Source: Diphasiastrum complanatum
Lineage: Eukaryota; Streptophyta; Lycopodiopsida; Lycopodiales; Lycopodiaceae
DNA: 64,000 nt
Reading direction: 5' to 3'
Assembly: GCA_029204225.1 (NCBI GenBank)
Contig: CM055096.1
Location: forward strand, 68,145,741-68,209,740
The position numbers were made by a program, and so were the translations under genes. The notes beneath the pieces are model-generated. The model was not told the DNA's origin and made no database searches. It worked only from the letters and a program-made list of their open reading frames with translations. Each line of letters opens with the position of its first letter. The first letter of the stretch is position 1. This document shows, in pieces, positions 12,701 to 23,271 of the stretch.

Positions 12701-15700
12701 TAGTCAGCTATTACGAAAGAAACTCTAACTATTACTGCTTGAAACAAGTTTCTACAGGTATTATGTAGGCTATGAGATTTTAGCTGTTGTTGAAGGCTAC
12801 CTACAAGAAAAATCAGCTTATATAGTGGTAATTTGAATTCAGGGTTTCTCTGATGACGAGGAGACTGCCATTTTAGTGTCTGAAAAGTTTAGAGAAAAGC
12901 ATACAAAAGAAAAGGTCAGTGATCTGCCAAATTGGGGCTTGCAGCATGAACTCAACAAAAGCATTGGCCAGTTTGAAGGTGAAAGCTCACCCAAATTTTG
13001 TAGCTTGAACTCATTTGTTCCCCCCTCTGGTCCACCATTAAGAAAGAGTTCAAGAGTGGTAAAAAGGCGAGTGTTTCATCTGGATGAAGACCAAACTTCA
13101 GAAACTGGAAGGAAAAGTAGACGGAAACTTGAGGATGAAGATGAGTTTCATCAGGATTATGTGGACAATGACAAAGAAGCCTGCCTAAGAAGAGGAAGCT
13201 CTATTGATGGAGCAGCTACTATGGACAGTGATGAGCGTGGTGCTCAAAGATTGGTGGGGACAATGAAAGAGCCAACTTGCTGGGGTGATGCGAAGAAGAA
13301 ATCGGACATTCTCACTGCTCGGCAAAGGTCTTTGCAATCATGTAAACAGGGAGTTGCTGATTCTGAAACAAGTCTGATTGAGTTCCCGGAAGGCCTTATG
13401 CCTTCATTCTCCCGGAGTAAGTCGTTCATACAACTGTTGAAATTAACGTCTGTTCAGTTTGTAAAAGATGATCATTGGACTTTAGATGTCTAGTTCAGGT
13501 CATCAAGTTGTTCATGATGAATCAGTTTATGCACAATTGTCTGCCCAATCAATAGGTTATGACCATGTTTTCTGTGTGGCTGTTGAACATGCTTCTTATG
13601 ACTTATAACATTTGTTATGGGTGATTGAAATCGTGATTGAAATCTCAATGCCAACTATCTGTTTGCTCACTTATTCTTATGCTACTGACACTTTCTGGTT
13701 TATGGTAGCGCAAATGTCGAGCCTATTAGCTTTTACTAAATGTCTCAAATTACCTGTTTTGAATGTCTCTTCATCACAGAACAAAAGGTAAACTTATCAG
13801 AGGAAGATCGTCAAGCCAAAAAGGCAGAGGCAACAAGGAGGCGGAAACAGCAGGTCGAGAAAGCAGCCAAAGATGTTCAGGTATCCTGGTAGCTGGTTGA
13901 AACAAGATTTCTTTTATTTTGACGAGATGGTGAATCATTTCGTTGTTGGACTTTTACTTTTTACACCAGTTTTGAGGAACTGACAAAAATTTGACATTTT
14001 TTATATTGATGTAGATAATCATCTTCTGGACTACATGTTACACCATGTTTATTTTGCTCTCATTTAATGTTCTGAACTGTTATAACAAGAGTACAGAGTT
14101 TGTTCGAAACCATCTATTTTGAACCAGTTTTCATGCTCACACCTTTCTCCTGGCAGGCTTCTGCAATCCAAAAGATACTGGGTCAGGACTCTGTACGTAA
14201 GAAACGAGAAGATCGGCTTCAAAAGCAAAGGGAACAGTCTGTGCAGGTAGAGTTTTAAGATTTCTTCTACTCTAATTCTTTCTTTTGAATTTTTCCACGG
14301 CACTGGCTGAGGACGTTTTGAGCACAGTCATTTTAGCACCTGTTGAATCGTAACTAGGGTGACGAAAGTTCTTGGTAAATTTCTCCAGATTCTGGATTAA
14401 ACTTTACTTGCTTATGATCAGGCACACATACCTCACATATAAGGAAAGATGCATGCTACAAGTGTGTAGTTCGATGTCAATAGTCAGTTGTCAAATATAA
14501 AAGTTCAAAACTTTTTTTGAAACCGGCTCATTATGGACATTTGTTTCTGTAGCTTTTTCAAATAAAGAACCAATATTACCTTGCAATAAATTCCAAACTT
14601 CTGAAATTTTGGTAGTCCCTTTGCTCTTGGCTGGTGACAGTATTTGATTGCTTCAAGCTTGTGATCTCGCCAGTTTCTTCAATTCTTACTGAAAATGATC
14701 GAGGTGTAGTAGTGTATTAGTTAGACCATATCCTCTGAGACTCCCATGTATAAACAGATTGAATTTAGGCTTTGCTCAGACTGTATACTGTGATGTTTGC
14801 ACTCATGACCTTCTGCATTGTTGTAGAGCAAGAAATTTTCAGAAGTCAAGCCTGCTTCCAACAGCATCAGGTGGATTTATGGCCCTACTGGCACTGTCGT
14901 TTCGTGGTCAAAAGATGTTGAGCTACCTATGCTATTCAACTCTGGTCCTCTTAGGTACCAACAGTCTTTCAAAGCGTTATTGCAAGCTTCTACTTGAATT
15001 TGTTGCTACTTTACAGCCCAAAACTTTCTCTTGCAGCAAGTTTTTTACTCACACGTTCTAGGAATATTAATTGAACTGTCTTTGTCACAGCCCTTGTGAA
15101 AATTATGAAGGCTTTTTTTGGAGGTTGAAAATCGCAAATGAATCAAAAACATCAAATTCAAGGCCTGCATTTATATTAGATGCCAGCTCATGGCTCGATC
15201 CTATGTAGTATGAATCTGATTGTCCTATCTACCGTGTACTCTGCTAAATTCAGTAGGGTGCATTCATTCTTTATGGTTAATAATAGTAACAGCAAGATAA
15301 CAAGAAAAGTTTCTGAAGAGTTATTCAGAAACGTGTTCTTCACGAAGAGATTTCCTTCATAGCCTACGAACACACGCATGGTAGCATCTTTACAACTCCC
15401 TTTCTCAAGGTCTTTTCCTCTTTCATGCCGAGGAGGAAAAGAATACTCTATCCTCCTTGATTCAAGCCTTCCTTTTTTTATACTGGCCTCCCATAGTCTA
15501 CAACGGCCTTTTGCCAGATGATTAGTGACTCAGATTGTGTTATGAATGCCTGAGCATCTCCCTCTTTGGATGTCCGTACGAATTGTTGTTGTATGTGGTT
15601 TATCTAGTCATGTGATGCTTTATCCATTTTGCTTAGCTGGTGGAGTCAAAAGGCTGGCCTTTTGTCTTCAATGGTATTTTCCTGGCTTGTTGTGCCAAGA

Positions 15701-17233
15701 ATGTTACAAACAGAAGTTTAGCTCTTCGCTGGGTAGCAACTTACGTTAGACCCAGGAGTTATACACATCTTGGTTAGACCCAGGAGTTATACACATCTCG
15801 ACTCGCCAGGTTTCTTTCAAGAGTCATCATCCTTTTTTTGTTACCTGTTTGGTAACCTGGAGCCCACTTGCTTGAAGCCAAACTTAGCTGATTGGTGCAT
15901 CCTACTTCACCAAGTGCCCAGTGTGTCTCTCACAGTTGACTTCATGGAGTTCTCAGGACATCATCAAGCAACATTTCACCCATTCACCAGGCATTCAGCA
16001 GGACATATCAACTTTCCACTGACTTGGTGAGTCTTGTATTGAAATAAGGAGATGCGCTTTCTTCTACTCTAGTGGCCCAGCAGATATTATTGAACCAATG
16101 AGATATCTTACTTTCATCGATAACATCAATTTAAGTGTCTTGTTGCAGAAGGAAAACTTATAATAATGCCACAAAATTTCATAATTTTATTGTTTAAATA
16201 CATACACAGTTTAAAACTTAAACACTTTCTATCAGGAAAGCATATATCAAATTCCCTTGTGGGCAACGTGATAATTAGTTAACTTCTGTGACTATGAACA
16301 ATAAGATCAGAAGGAATGTTTTGCTTAACAAAGAAATCTGCCAAACAATTGTACAGGTTGATGCAAGACAACTAGACTACCCATGTATTGACTTTGTGGG
16401 CTGGTTTTTCATTGGATTGGGTAATCTGCAACCTTTTTCTTGTGAAGTGTATTTCCTATTCAGTTGGATCATTGGAATCACATGTGAATATGATGCGATG
16501 TTCTTCTAAGATTTTCGAAGTGCTTGCAGTTTGTATCAGGCTTCTTGCAGCGCAACTAAAATGACTGTTTATGCCTTTGTCTAGATCAGTAGAGTTAGAG
16601 CATTGCTGGAACTGCCAGTACCTAACATCTATAATCTTCTTGACAAAGCTTTCTATGTTGCATTGAGAACCCAATTAGGGTTTCCCTTAAGCTTTTATGG
16701 TACTCAAACGTTATTGCTTGGGTAACCACCAATGGCTTTCTTCATGACTTATCTTCCGATTAATGAAGAAGCCATTTTTTCAAATTCTTCTGGAATGTCA
16801 CAACCTTCCATATTCAAAAGTATTTGGCAGATATATGTATCGGAGCATATCCACATTCTAGTTTGTGCCTCTTCATGGTTACTTTATATATCAGACTGAT
16901 GGTCTGATATATACTGCCTAATCTGGCTTCCTAAAGTATTCCTATGTACTTCACAGCAAACTTGTGCATGTTTTTCTTCTTAGGATGGCTGTCTATCATT
17001 TCCTTCTTCAGTTTTTTATTTTTGTCTTCTAGCTTGGATTATCTTAGTCATGCTAAAAAAAAATTAAAAATCGTCATGTTGTTTGCAGTTATCCACCACC
17101 TCGCGAAAAATGTGCCATTCCTACATGCAACAACACATACAAATATCGGCACTCAAAATTGAAACTGCCTCTTTGTAGTCTACAGTGTTACCAAATGGTC
17201 GAAACACAGAAAGATGTCATTTCAGCATTTTAG
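6732..17233 (+). CDS. INO80 complex subunit B / IES2-like protein, copy A (6 exons)
   Basis: Spliced coding exons: 6732-7253, 12843-13416, 13780-13880, 14157-14246, 14827-14954, 17089-17233. All five introns have GT..AG ends, the phases agree, and the 1560-nt frame encodes 519 aa. Exon 1 carries the N-terminal motif NPRSATLLRE and the motif GRPTKLKLKLGG. Exon 2 starts GFSDDEE and has a basic/acidic region ending LTARQRSLQSC..SLIEFPEGL. Exons 3-4 form the charged PAPA-1 helix (AKKAEATRRRKQQ.., DSVRKKREDRLQKQRE). Exon 5 has SIRWIYGPTGTVVSWSKD. Exon 6 has a HIT-type zinc finger with C-x4-C and C-x3-C (REKCAIPTC..CSLQCY). In this family the protein is a nuclear subunit of the INO80 chromatin remodeller that helps stimulate nucleosome sliding. 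Exon 1 is 124 codons shorter than in copy B. Introns 1 (5.6 kb) and 5 (2.1 kb) are large. No disabling change is visible, so I call it a gene; expression is unknown. Confidence 0.88.
7652..7807. repeat. 78-bp tandem duplication in intron 1 of copy A
   Basis: Two adjacent copies (7652-7729 and 7730-7807) begin GCCATCATCATGACCA and differ by only a few bases. Because 78 is divisible by three, open frames persist through both copies on each strand. Those frames are not genes. Confidence 0.9.
8990..9375. mobile_element. MITE-like element with GAACC/GGTTC dyads
   Basis: The left end (8995-9055) contains the palindromic ACGGTTCTGAGAACCGT and several further AACCGT/ACGGTT words. The right end (9320-9375) repeats CCACGGTTCTGAGAACCA in AT-rich surroundings. 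No coding sequence lies between. The pattern fits a short non-autonomous DNA transposon inside intron 1 of copy A. I could not define the exact termini or a target duplication. Confidence 0.4.
9585..10724 (+). pseudogene. Ty3/gypsy chromovirus relic: integrase C-terminus and chromodomain
   Basis: In frame, 9890-10250 reads as gypsy integrase tail: DGQSEILNMILEDYLRHF, then WDQHLCLAEYSYNSS and a segment ending QYRYQTSVD-like text (QQRYQTSVDCHRRHVEFQLGD). After frame changes, 10340-10450 reads SPVTYRLQLPASTRACDVFH, the GPY/F-type region. 10555-10700 reads DGRPIEEATWEPIDVFHH, the chromodomain signature that defines chromoviruses. The frame shifts at least twice. Only the 3' third of pol is present; gag, protease and RT are missing. 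It lies in the sense orientation inside intron 1 of copy A. Confidence 0.75.
10775..12039. repeat. Two gypsy LTRs in inverted orientation
   Basis: The + strand arm (10775-11173) and the - strand arm (11661-12039) are reverse complements over nearly their whole length. Both begin TTATGGACTC and include GTCACTAATGAATAAAAAAG-type text. Each arm is preceded on its own strand by a purine tract (GCCAGGGAGAG and GTGGGGGGAG), as expected for 3' LTRs. The left arm has an extra internal duplication of about 30 bp (CTTGCTTATGTG..TTTCATAGCTTA). The spacer 11174-11660 is unassigned. The left arm follows the chromovirus tail. The right arm belongs to a second copy in opposite orientation. Confidence 0.8.
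15745..15800. repeat. 28-bp tandem duplication in intron 5 of copy A
   Basis: GTTAGACCCAGGAGTTATAC and the following bases are repeated directly at 15745 and 15773. Confidence 0.9.
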
Positions 17234-18563
17234 GATGTGCATATGAAGTTTCAGCATTAGTTCAGCCATCTTACATGGATGACTGAATATTGCTGGCATG
17301 TATGTTCATCCACATTATGAGCGTGAAAGAGGGTTAATAGATTACTCCTTTGAATATCGTCGGAAGTTACTGAGGACACTAAGTAGAATGCTAAAATTAA
17401 AACACTTTCTGGAAATAGATTATGCTTATAGATATACCTGGGTAGCTTTCAGGGCTCCTGCCAGGTGAAGCAGCATATTATGTTGGTGTGCAAGAAAATC
17501 TGCGCACAGGAAATTGGAAGACCATCAACTCTCTTGTATAGTATTTATGATAATTTACAGCAGTTTTAGCTGGGATCAAGATGCCGTAGTTATTGTTAAT
17601 TTAGTTTCCAATCAATTTTATTTGCACGCAGCTTTCATTATTGTTTCTGATGCATTCTCAATGGTACATAAAGGATTCCTTTGAGGTGTGCCCTTGTATT
17701 TCGAAAGTGCATTATTTTGTGGGAAAGAGTGAGGCCAAAAAAATCTTGAAGGGCTCCATTGAAGTGTCGTAAAGATGTCAGAGGGCTCCGTAAACTGTTC
17801 ACAAAGTTTCATGAAACATACATGTTATAAAAAAGAGGTGGTCCCCACATGGAGTCATAGATGGTCTGGACTTGGAGAGAGAGAGAGAGACCTCGTGTGG
17901 TTCCCGCTTTTTAGAGAGAGAGGGGTAGGTTATAGGTGGTCCCTCTTTGGAAAGAGATTGAGGTAAATTTGCCATTCTTGGTAACATCACTTATCTTTTA
18001 CATAAGTAAATTAACCTTCTAAATTCTCAATGACCTTTCTATTGGGTTATCTTGCCATAAGATGGCTCGGCCTTGTTGTCTTTTATAGCAAGATCATGGA
18101 AATGTCACTCTTTGTTGTCTTTTATAGCAAGATTATGGAAAGGTCACTGGTAAATCTATTCTTCCATACATAAATAAAAGCTGTCTTTTCTATGTCTATA
18201 CTCATTCTAGAACCTGTTTTGGCCATGCATCCAAAACAAGCCCTCAAGTTTTAAATATTAGAGCTAACCACATTTTTTACACTAGAATCCTATTGTAAGC
18301 AATAGTCATTCATATTTATATCAAAATGTTGGTGTCATCTCAATAATCTTCAATAAATGATCAATATATGTAATTTTAAGACATTGTCTCCACTTATTCA
18401 TAACTCAATTGCTCTACTTATTGATGTACATGGGTTTTACTCGTTTCAATTGCTTTCAATCAATTGTAATATAGTTGACATATGAACTTATTCATCTTTT
18501 TGCAACAATTCTTGCACTACATAATCTAGAATGACATTTTCAACTAATTTATTTCAATGGATC
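17234..18563. other. Downstream flank of copy A; no gene
   Basis: This stretch holds the probable 3' UTR of copy A followed by AT-rich sequence. It has a short GA run (17876-17890) and a 39-bp tandem duplication at 18073-18150 (TTGTTGTCTTTTATAGCAAG). The frames at 17618-17812, 17775-17966 and 17799-17990 overlap on both strands and match nothing I recognise. Confidence 0.6.
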
Positions 18564-19217
18564 TATGAAAATTGTCAACATTTCCTAGCTAGTTTGAGGC
18601 TTAAATTGGCAATTTTTGTACATAGTTTTGGATCTAACTTTTCACACGTGTAAAAGAGGCCTAGATACTTTTATTTTAGTATATGTTTTATATTGAAGAA
18701 GTCTCAAACTTCAGGATCTTTGAAATGACACCAAAATCATGTTATTTGGACATATAGGCCAAAATTGGCTATTTTAGGTTAATGGTGTCCTAAAATTGGG
18801 TCATAAGTTTTAGAGAGAGGAGAGAGAGTCATTTCTCTCACTTATATTAGGCTGAAATTTGTGGAGAACAGGTTGAAGAAACTTTTTGTATTGTTGAGAG
18901 GGATCAATAGATCATTGTCACAGTTTTTCCTTCATTGAGAGCATTGCTTTGTGTATTGTCTTCAAGCTTTTGTGTATGATCTTAAAAGGTTTTCAAAAGT
19001 GGTAGGCTACTGTTGTAGGGTTGGTATGCTGTTGTTTTTTGCTACCATTAGTATCTTTCATAAGTTTCTTTTGTCTCTTGAATGCTTTGTCAAGTTCATG
19101 TGTATCAAAGGTAGCGTTAAGATGCTTTGCCATTTCTAGCTTTTGTAGCTTGTTGTGCAAAGATCTTAGCCAGAACATTTAAGATTTTAGATTCATTCAA
19201 GATCCACTTTTTTCACA
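18564..19217 (+). repeat. 5' LTR of a truncated copia element (family 1)
   Basis: The start TATGAAAATTGTCAACATTT corresponds to TGTGAAAATT.. of the LTRs at 29863 and 35639, read in reverse complement, with one change in the terminal TG. It ends TTTTTTCACA directly before an initiator-Met primer-binding site. The length, 654 bp, is one less than the intact pair. It holds the TTCACACGTGT palindrome at about 18650. Confidence 0.8.
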
Positions 19218-19235
19218 TGGTATCAGAGCTAGTCG
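19218..19235 (+). promoter_or_regulatory. Primer-binding site (tRNA-iMet)
   Basis: TGGTATCAGAGCTAGTCG lies immediately after the LTR. TGGTATCAGAGC is the standard copia primer site complementary to the 3' end of initiator methionine tRNA. Confidence 0.85.
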
Positions 19236-19670
19236 GCTGCTATTTCTAGTAAGGTTTTCATTTATGGTGATATTTGGATGTTTGATCAAGTTCTAGCATG
19301 ATTATGCATTGCACTGTTGATCAAATCTTACTAACCTTTGTTTTGTGAGTAAAACTTGTGGATCAAAAGCATATTTCAGGTCTATTGAAGATCAGAGGCT
19401 GAGAAGAAGCTATTTTGGATCAGATCATAACACCTAATCATTTGTTGATTGTGAGGCTTGTGCATATTCAATACTAACAATGTTTTGTTCAATGTATTAT
19501 TGACAATCTCCACTTCTGTGGATGAACACTCTTCTTTGTGGATGAACCTTTTCCTTAAGTGGATGACAAATACTCTTTGAGTGATTTTGTACTTTTCCAA
19601 AAGGCTGAGCAAAGCTCCCAATCAAACCCTTCAATATTTTCAAGCTAAATGAGAGAGTGGACATTCATAT

Positions 19671-20141
19671 GTGTTGAGAGTTAAAGACTTAAACAAGGAG
19701 CTTTCTTACATAGGAGATTCCATTAAGGAAAGTGAACTTGTTCAACTAATCTTGAATGGTTTGAGTGTGGATTTTGCTAACCTAGTGCAAGGCTATGCAA
19801 TTATGGGCAAGTTTTCCTCACTTGAAGATCTCCAAGGAGTCCTCATGGTCAAGGAGAGTAGGAGAACTCACATCAAGTCAAGAATGGAGAAGCTCTCCCT
19901 CAATGATGGAGATGACAAGGCTCTTTTCACCAAGAGTAAGAGCAAATCCAAAGGCAAGGGTGCTGCATTCAAGAAGAATCAAGTCAAAGGTGAAGATCAA
20001 GAAGGACCTTCAAGTTCAAGCTCGAACAAGCCAAAGAAGGATAAGTCGAAGATCAAATGCTACTTTTGTGGCAAGATGGGGCACTACGCCTCAGAGTGCT
20101 TCAAGAAGAAGCAATCTCAAAGTCAAGCAAACCTTTGAGTG
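19671..20141 (+). pseudogene. Copia gag fragment with CCHC zinc knuckle
   Basis: The frame begins in the middle of gag (RVKDLNKELSYIGDSIKESE matches RVKSLSDDLACIDENIKDGE of the intact element at 34 kb). It continues through a lysine-rich linker to the knuckle CYFCGKMGHYASEC and stops after SQANL. The gag N-terminus and all of pol are absent. At about 20142 the sequence switches to gypsy pol in the opposite orientation. The leader 19218-19670 is also shorter than in the intact copy. It is a truncated member of family 1. Confidence 0.8.
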
Positions 20142-20144
20142 AGG

Positions 20145-21310
20145 AGAAATGACATCCTATCAAATTGGGATATGTGCCGACAAAAAAATCCCACAAAACC
20201 CAAGAATGACTTGATTTCCCGAACCGTAGTAAGAATTGGCCATTTAATAACCCTCCGGATACGATTGACCTCTATTTCTATTCCACGTTCAAAAATCTTA
20301 TGCCCCAAGTATAATAACTCTTTAGCAAAAAAGTTGCACTTAGATTCTTTGGCAAAAAGCTTTTCTCTTCTTAAGATGTCCAAGACAATCCTAAGATGCT
20401 CTTCATGTTTCGCCAAAGTCTTACTAAAGACTAGGATATCATCCAAGAACACTACTATGAATCTTCCCAAATATGGCTTGAACAAATCGTTTTTCATTTG
20501 TTGGAAAGTCGCTGGTGCATTGGTCAAGTGCATTGGTCAAATCAAATGGAAGCACCAAAAACCGACTTCGAAAACCCTTCTTAGGTATATGCTCCTATTC
20601 TTAATTGTAACTTTGTTCAACTTTTTATAGTCCACAAAAAACCTTATAGTCCCATCCTTCTTGGCTACCAGAACCACTAGTGATGCCCAAGGAGACTTAC
20701 TAGGTTTAACCCACCCCTTGTCTAGGTACTCACTTAATTGCCTTTGTACCTCAGCCTCTTTCGATGCACTCATCCTGAACCAGGTATAAGGTCAATCTTG
20801 TGATCTACAGACCTTTCAAGTGGTAAACCTACAGGAAGGCCTAGAAAAACATCATTGAATTCTCGCCTAAGTTTACTATAGGCTTCAAATTCAGGAGGTT
20901 CTCACTAGGTAAGTTCATGGCATTAAGTTTAAGAATCTCATCGTTACAACAAATTAAGTTTTTGTTAAAACATAAATAAACTTTATACTTTGTGTTCTTT
21001 ATCAAAGAGTTAAGCTCATTCTTAGAGTAAGGTTTAATACCATCAACACTTAGACTAGCACCAATCTTTTTTAAAGAACAATCATGCATAAAAGTTAAAG
21101 ACTTTTCAACAAAATCAATGTTCAATGATTTATTCTTATCATAATGCCATTGTTGCCCAAGAACAACATCCACATTTGCCAAATTAATAGCATGGAATTT
21201 TAGTTTTTCAACATAGTCCTACATGTGCAATGGTACATTAGGAACCACATAATCCAGGGGTTCGGAATTACATCCTGATGCCATTGTCACACGATATTTT
21301 TCTTCTTGCT
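20145..21310 (-). pseudogene. Ty3/gypsy protease-reverse transcriptase fragment
   Basis: Read on the - strand from the right, 20841-21300 looks like the protease-to-RT region (NVDVVLGQQWHYD). 20537-20773 is the RT N-terminus ([37 protein letters not shown]). 20145-20533 is the RT palm and thumb, with the catalytic box as FLDDILVFS and LGHKIFERGIEI. Two frame interruptions separate the pieces. RNase H and integrase are missing. The fragment abuts the copia gag end to end in opposite orientation, so it arose by rearrangement or nested insertion. Confidence 0.8.
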
Positions 21311-22279
21311 TTTTTTGATGAGAAGGTTTAGCATCTGCACCAAATTTGCATTTATAAGATTAGGAGTGGATCATGTGTCAAAAAGTACATTATTGTTTAT
21401 AAAGTTGCCCAAGTATTGAAGGATTTGCCTTGAGATTAAAGGGGTGCACCAAGTTTATGGTTACGAAAATAGAGCAAAAGACATTTTGTTGTCGATGCAA
21501 AATTAGGAAAAACCCAAGTTACTAGGCTTACGGCTGAATACGACCTATGGTTCATGAGGACGAAAATGGGTTCTAAATTTTCCTTTTAATTTATGGGGCT
21601 TCATCCTTATTCTGGCACTAAATTTGTCGCTTTTACAAGAATGACTGGTATGTAACAAATATGTTAAAGAGCTTGAAAAATGATAAATTTCCACATGGTT
21701 TTATTATGGCCACAAGCGGCCTCTTTTTCATTTTGAATCAAAGAATAACTTCCATGGAGCAATGTGACTTTCAATGAAAAGCAATTCTACAAAATAGTCA
21801 TTTTCCTCACAAGAGCACAGGGGATGGGAAGGGGAGAACATCATTGATTCTTGCTGAGGACAATCGAGGTTATCAATTACCTCCTATGGAATCTAGTGAC
21901 GAATTGTTGGTATGAAAGGGCCATCCCATCTACTCCAAGTTGGATGCTCTAATGAAGATGCTCCGTGATTGGTAAGAAAATTAGATTGATGTACCTTTGC
22001 TAAAAAAAAAAACTCAAATTAGATAGCTCTCTAATAAGCCTTGCCATGATGGTTGCATAGGCTACGAGATCCAGACTATCTGTTTACAACAATTTGCCCA
22101 TTGTTGTCATTGAGAAAGCCTTCAAAATTTGAATGCTACAATGTTGATAATTAATGATTATATTCATTCTAAATTAATTTAAGTCTCAATTTCAAGACAA
22201 TTGTGACACTTCGTTGATTTTACATTGCAAGTCTTTAATTTGGAAACTTTCATGAAAATGATTAGCCTCAATAATTGAG
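21311..22279. other. No recognised gene
   Basis: No long open frame or clear family signature appears in these 970 bp. The composition is AT-rich. It may be the remaining gag/spacer of the neighbouring gypsy element, but nothing in the text proves it. Confidence 0.5.
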
Positions 22280-23114
22280 TGCTAAGACCCCATTTTTTGC
22301 ATCTTCACCAACGGTTCATTTCAGTGAAGGCTGACATCCCATGCAACTATGCAAACAGATTTGACAATGACAGCAGCCATCCACGATCTCCCATAGACAG
22401 CACATTCACTTTGTACTTTCTTCATTTGCACACCTGTAAAATTATATATATATATATTGAATACCATTTGCGTATTCTGAATGTGAGAGAAATTAAGTGA
22501 GAAACAAGCAACAAGCATAATAGCATCAGAAGCTTATCAGAGATTGACAAAGTAGATGCTTTCGTGCATTGATTCTTTGTATTGTTAATAATCGGTATTC
22601 CTTTCACAGATTGGATTAGCTTTGTAGAGCACGCGTACGTTCAGATTTGTGTCAATATTGATATGCCTTTCTACATTTTGTCTGACTTTCTTATTGCTTA
22701 ATCTGGTAGTCTGTTCTTAGCGAATTATTATTAGTCTAGTTGTTTGCGAGTAATATTTAGTATTTGTCTATCACAACTGATTATCAGTCGAGCTCAATCT
22801 AGCTCTTCACAAAATATTCACGACTAATAATTTGTCTAGTTGTTTGCGACAAATTATCTTTCTGATGATGTTTTGTTGCTAAATGTTTGGCTACGTAATC
22901 AGATCGAGCGTGATTTCTATCACTAATGTTCTGTTCATGTTTGATAGGTGTAGTCATGCTTACGAAAGGAGTGAGATAGCTCATTCTGTTGCGCACGAAC
23001 ACTTTTCATTCGAGTTCATTTCTTTTTCGTGTTTCGAGTTCGCTTCTTTTTGTGTTTGTTTCTTTTCGAGCTATTTTTTCTTTCCTCACACTCACACACC
23101 CTCTTTTTCCAACA
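22280..23114 (+). repeat. 5' LTR of a degenerate copia element (family 3)
   Basis: The right boundary is fixed by TTTTTCCAACA followed by the primer-binding site TGGTATCAGAGCTATTTT at 23115. The left boundary is set by homology with a second copy at 53712 (CATTTTTCGCATCTTCACC). The 5' end here is TGCTAAGACCCC. The length is about 835 bp. TATATATATATA text at about 22445 and the following transcribed-looking region fit the U3/R organisation. Confidence 0.75.
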
Positions 23115-23271
23115 TGGTATCAGAGCTATTTTCTGTAGCCTAATAAGCTTTCACAGTAAACAAGACTCTACCATCCGATAGAGTAATTGTCTTCTTGTTT
23201 TGTAATTCAGTAGCAGATTTTCATACTTAGGTCACTGATAGTTTTTCCTATCACCTAGACTAATCTTCCAC

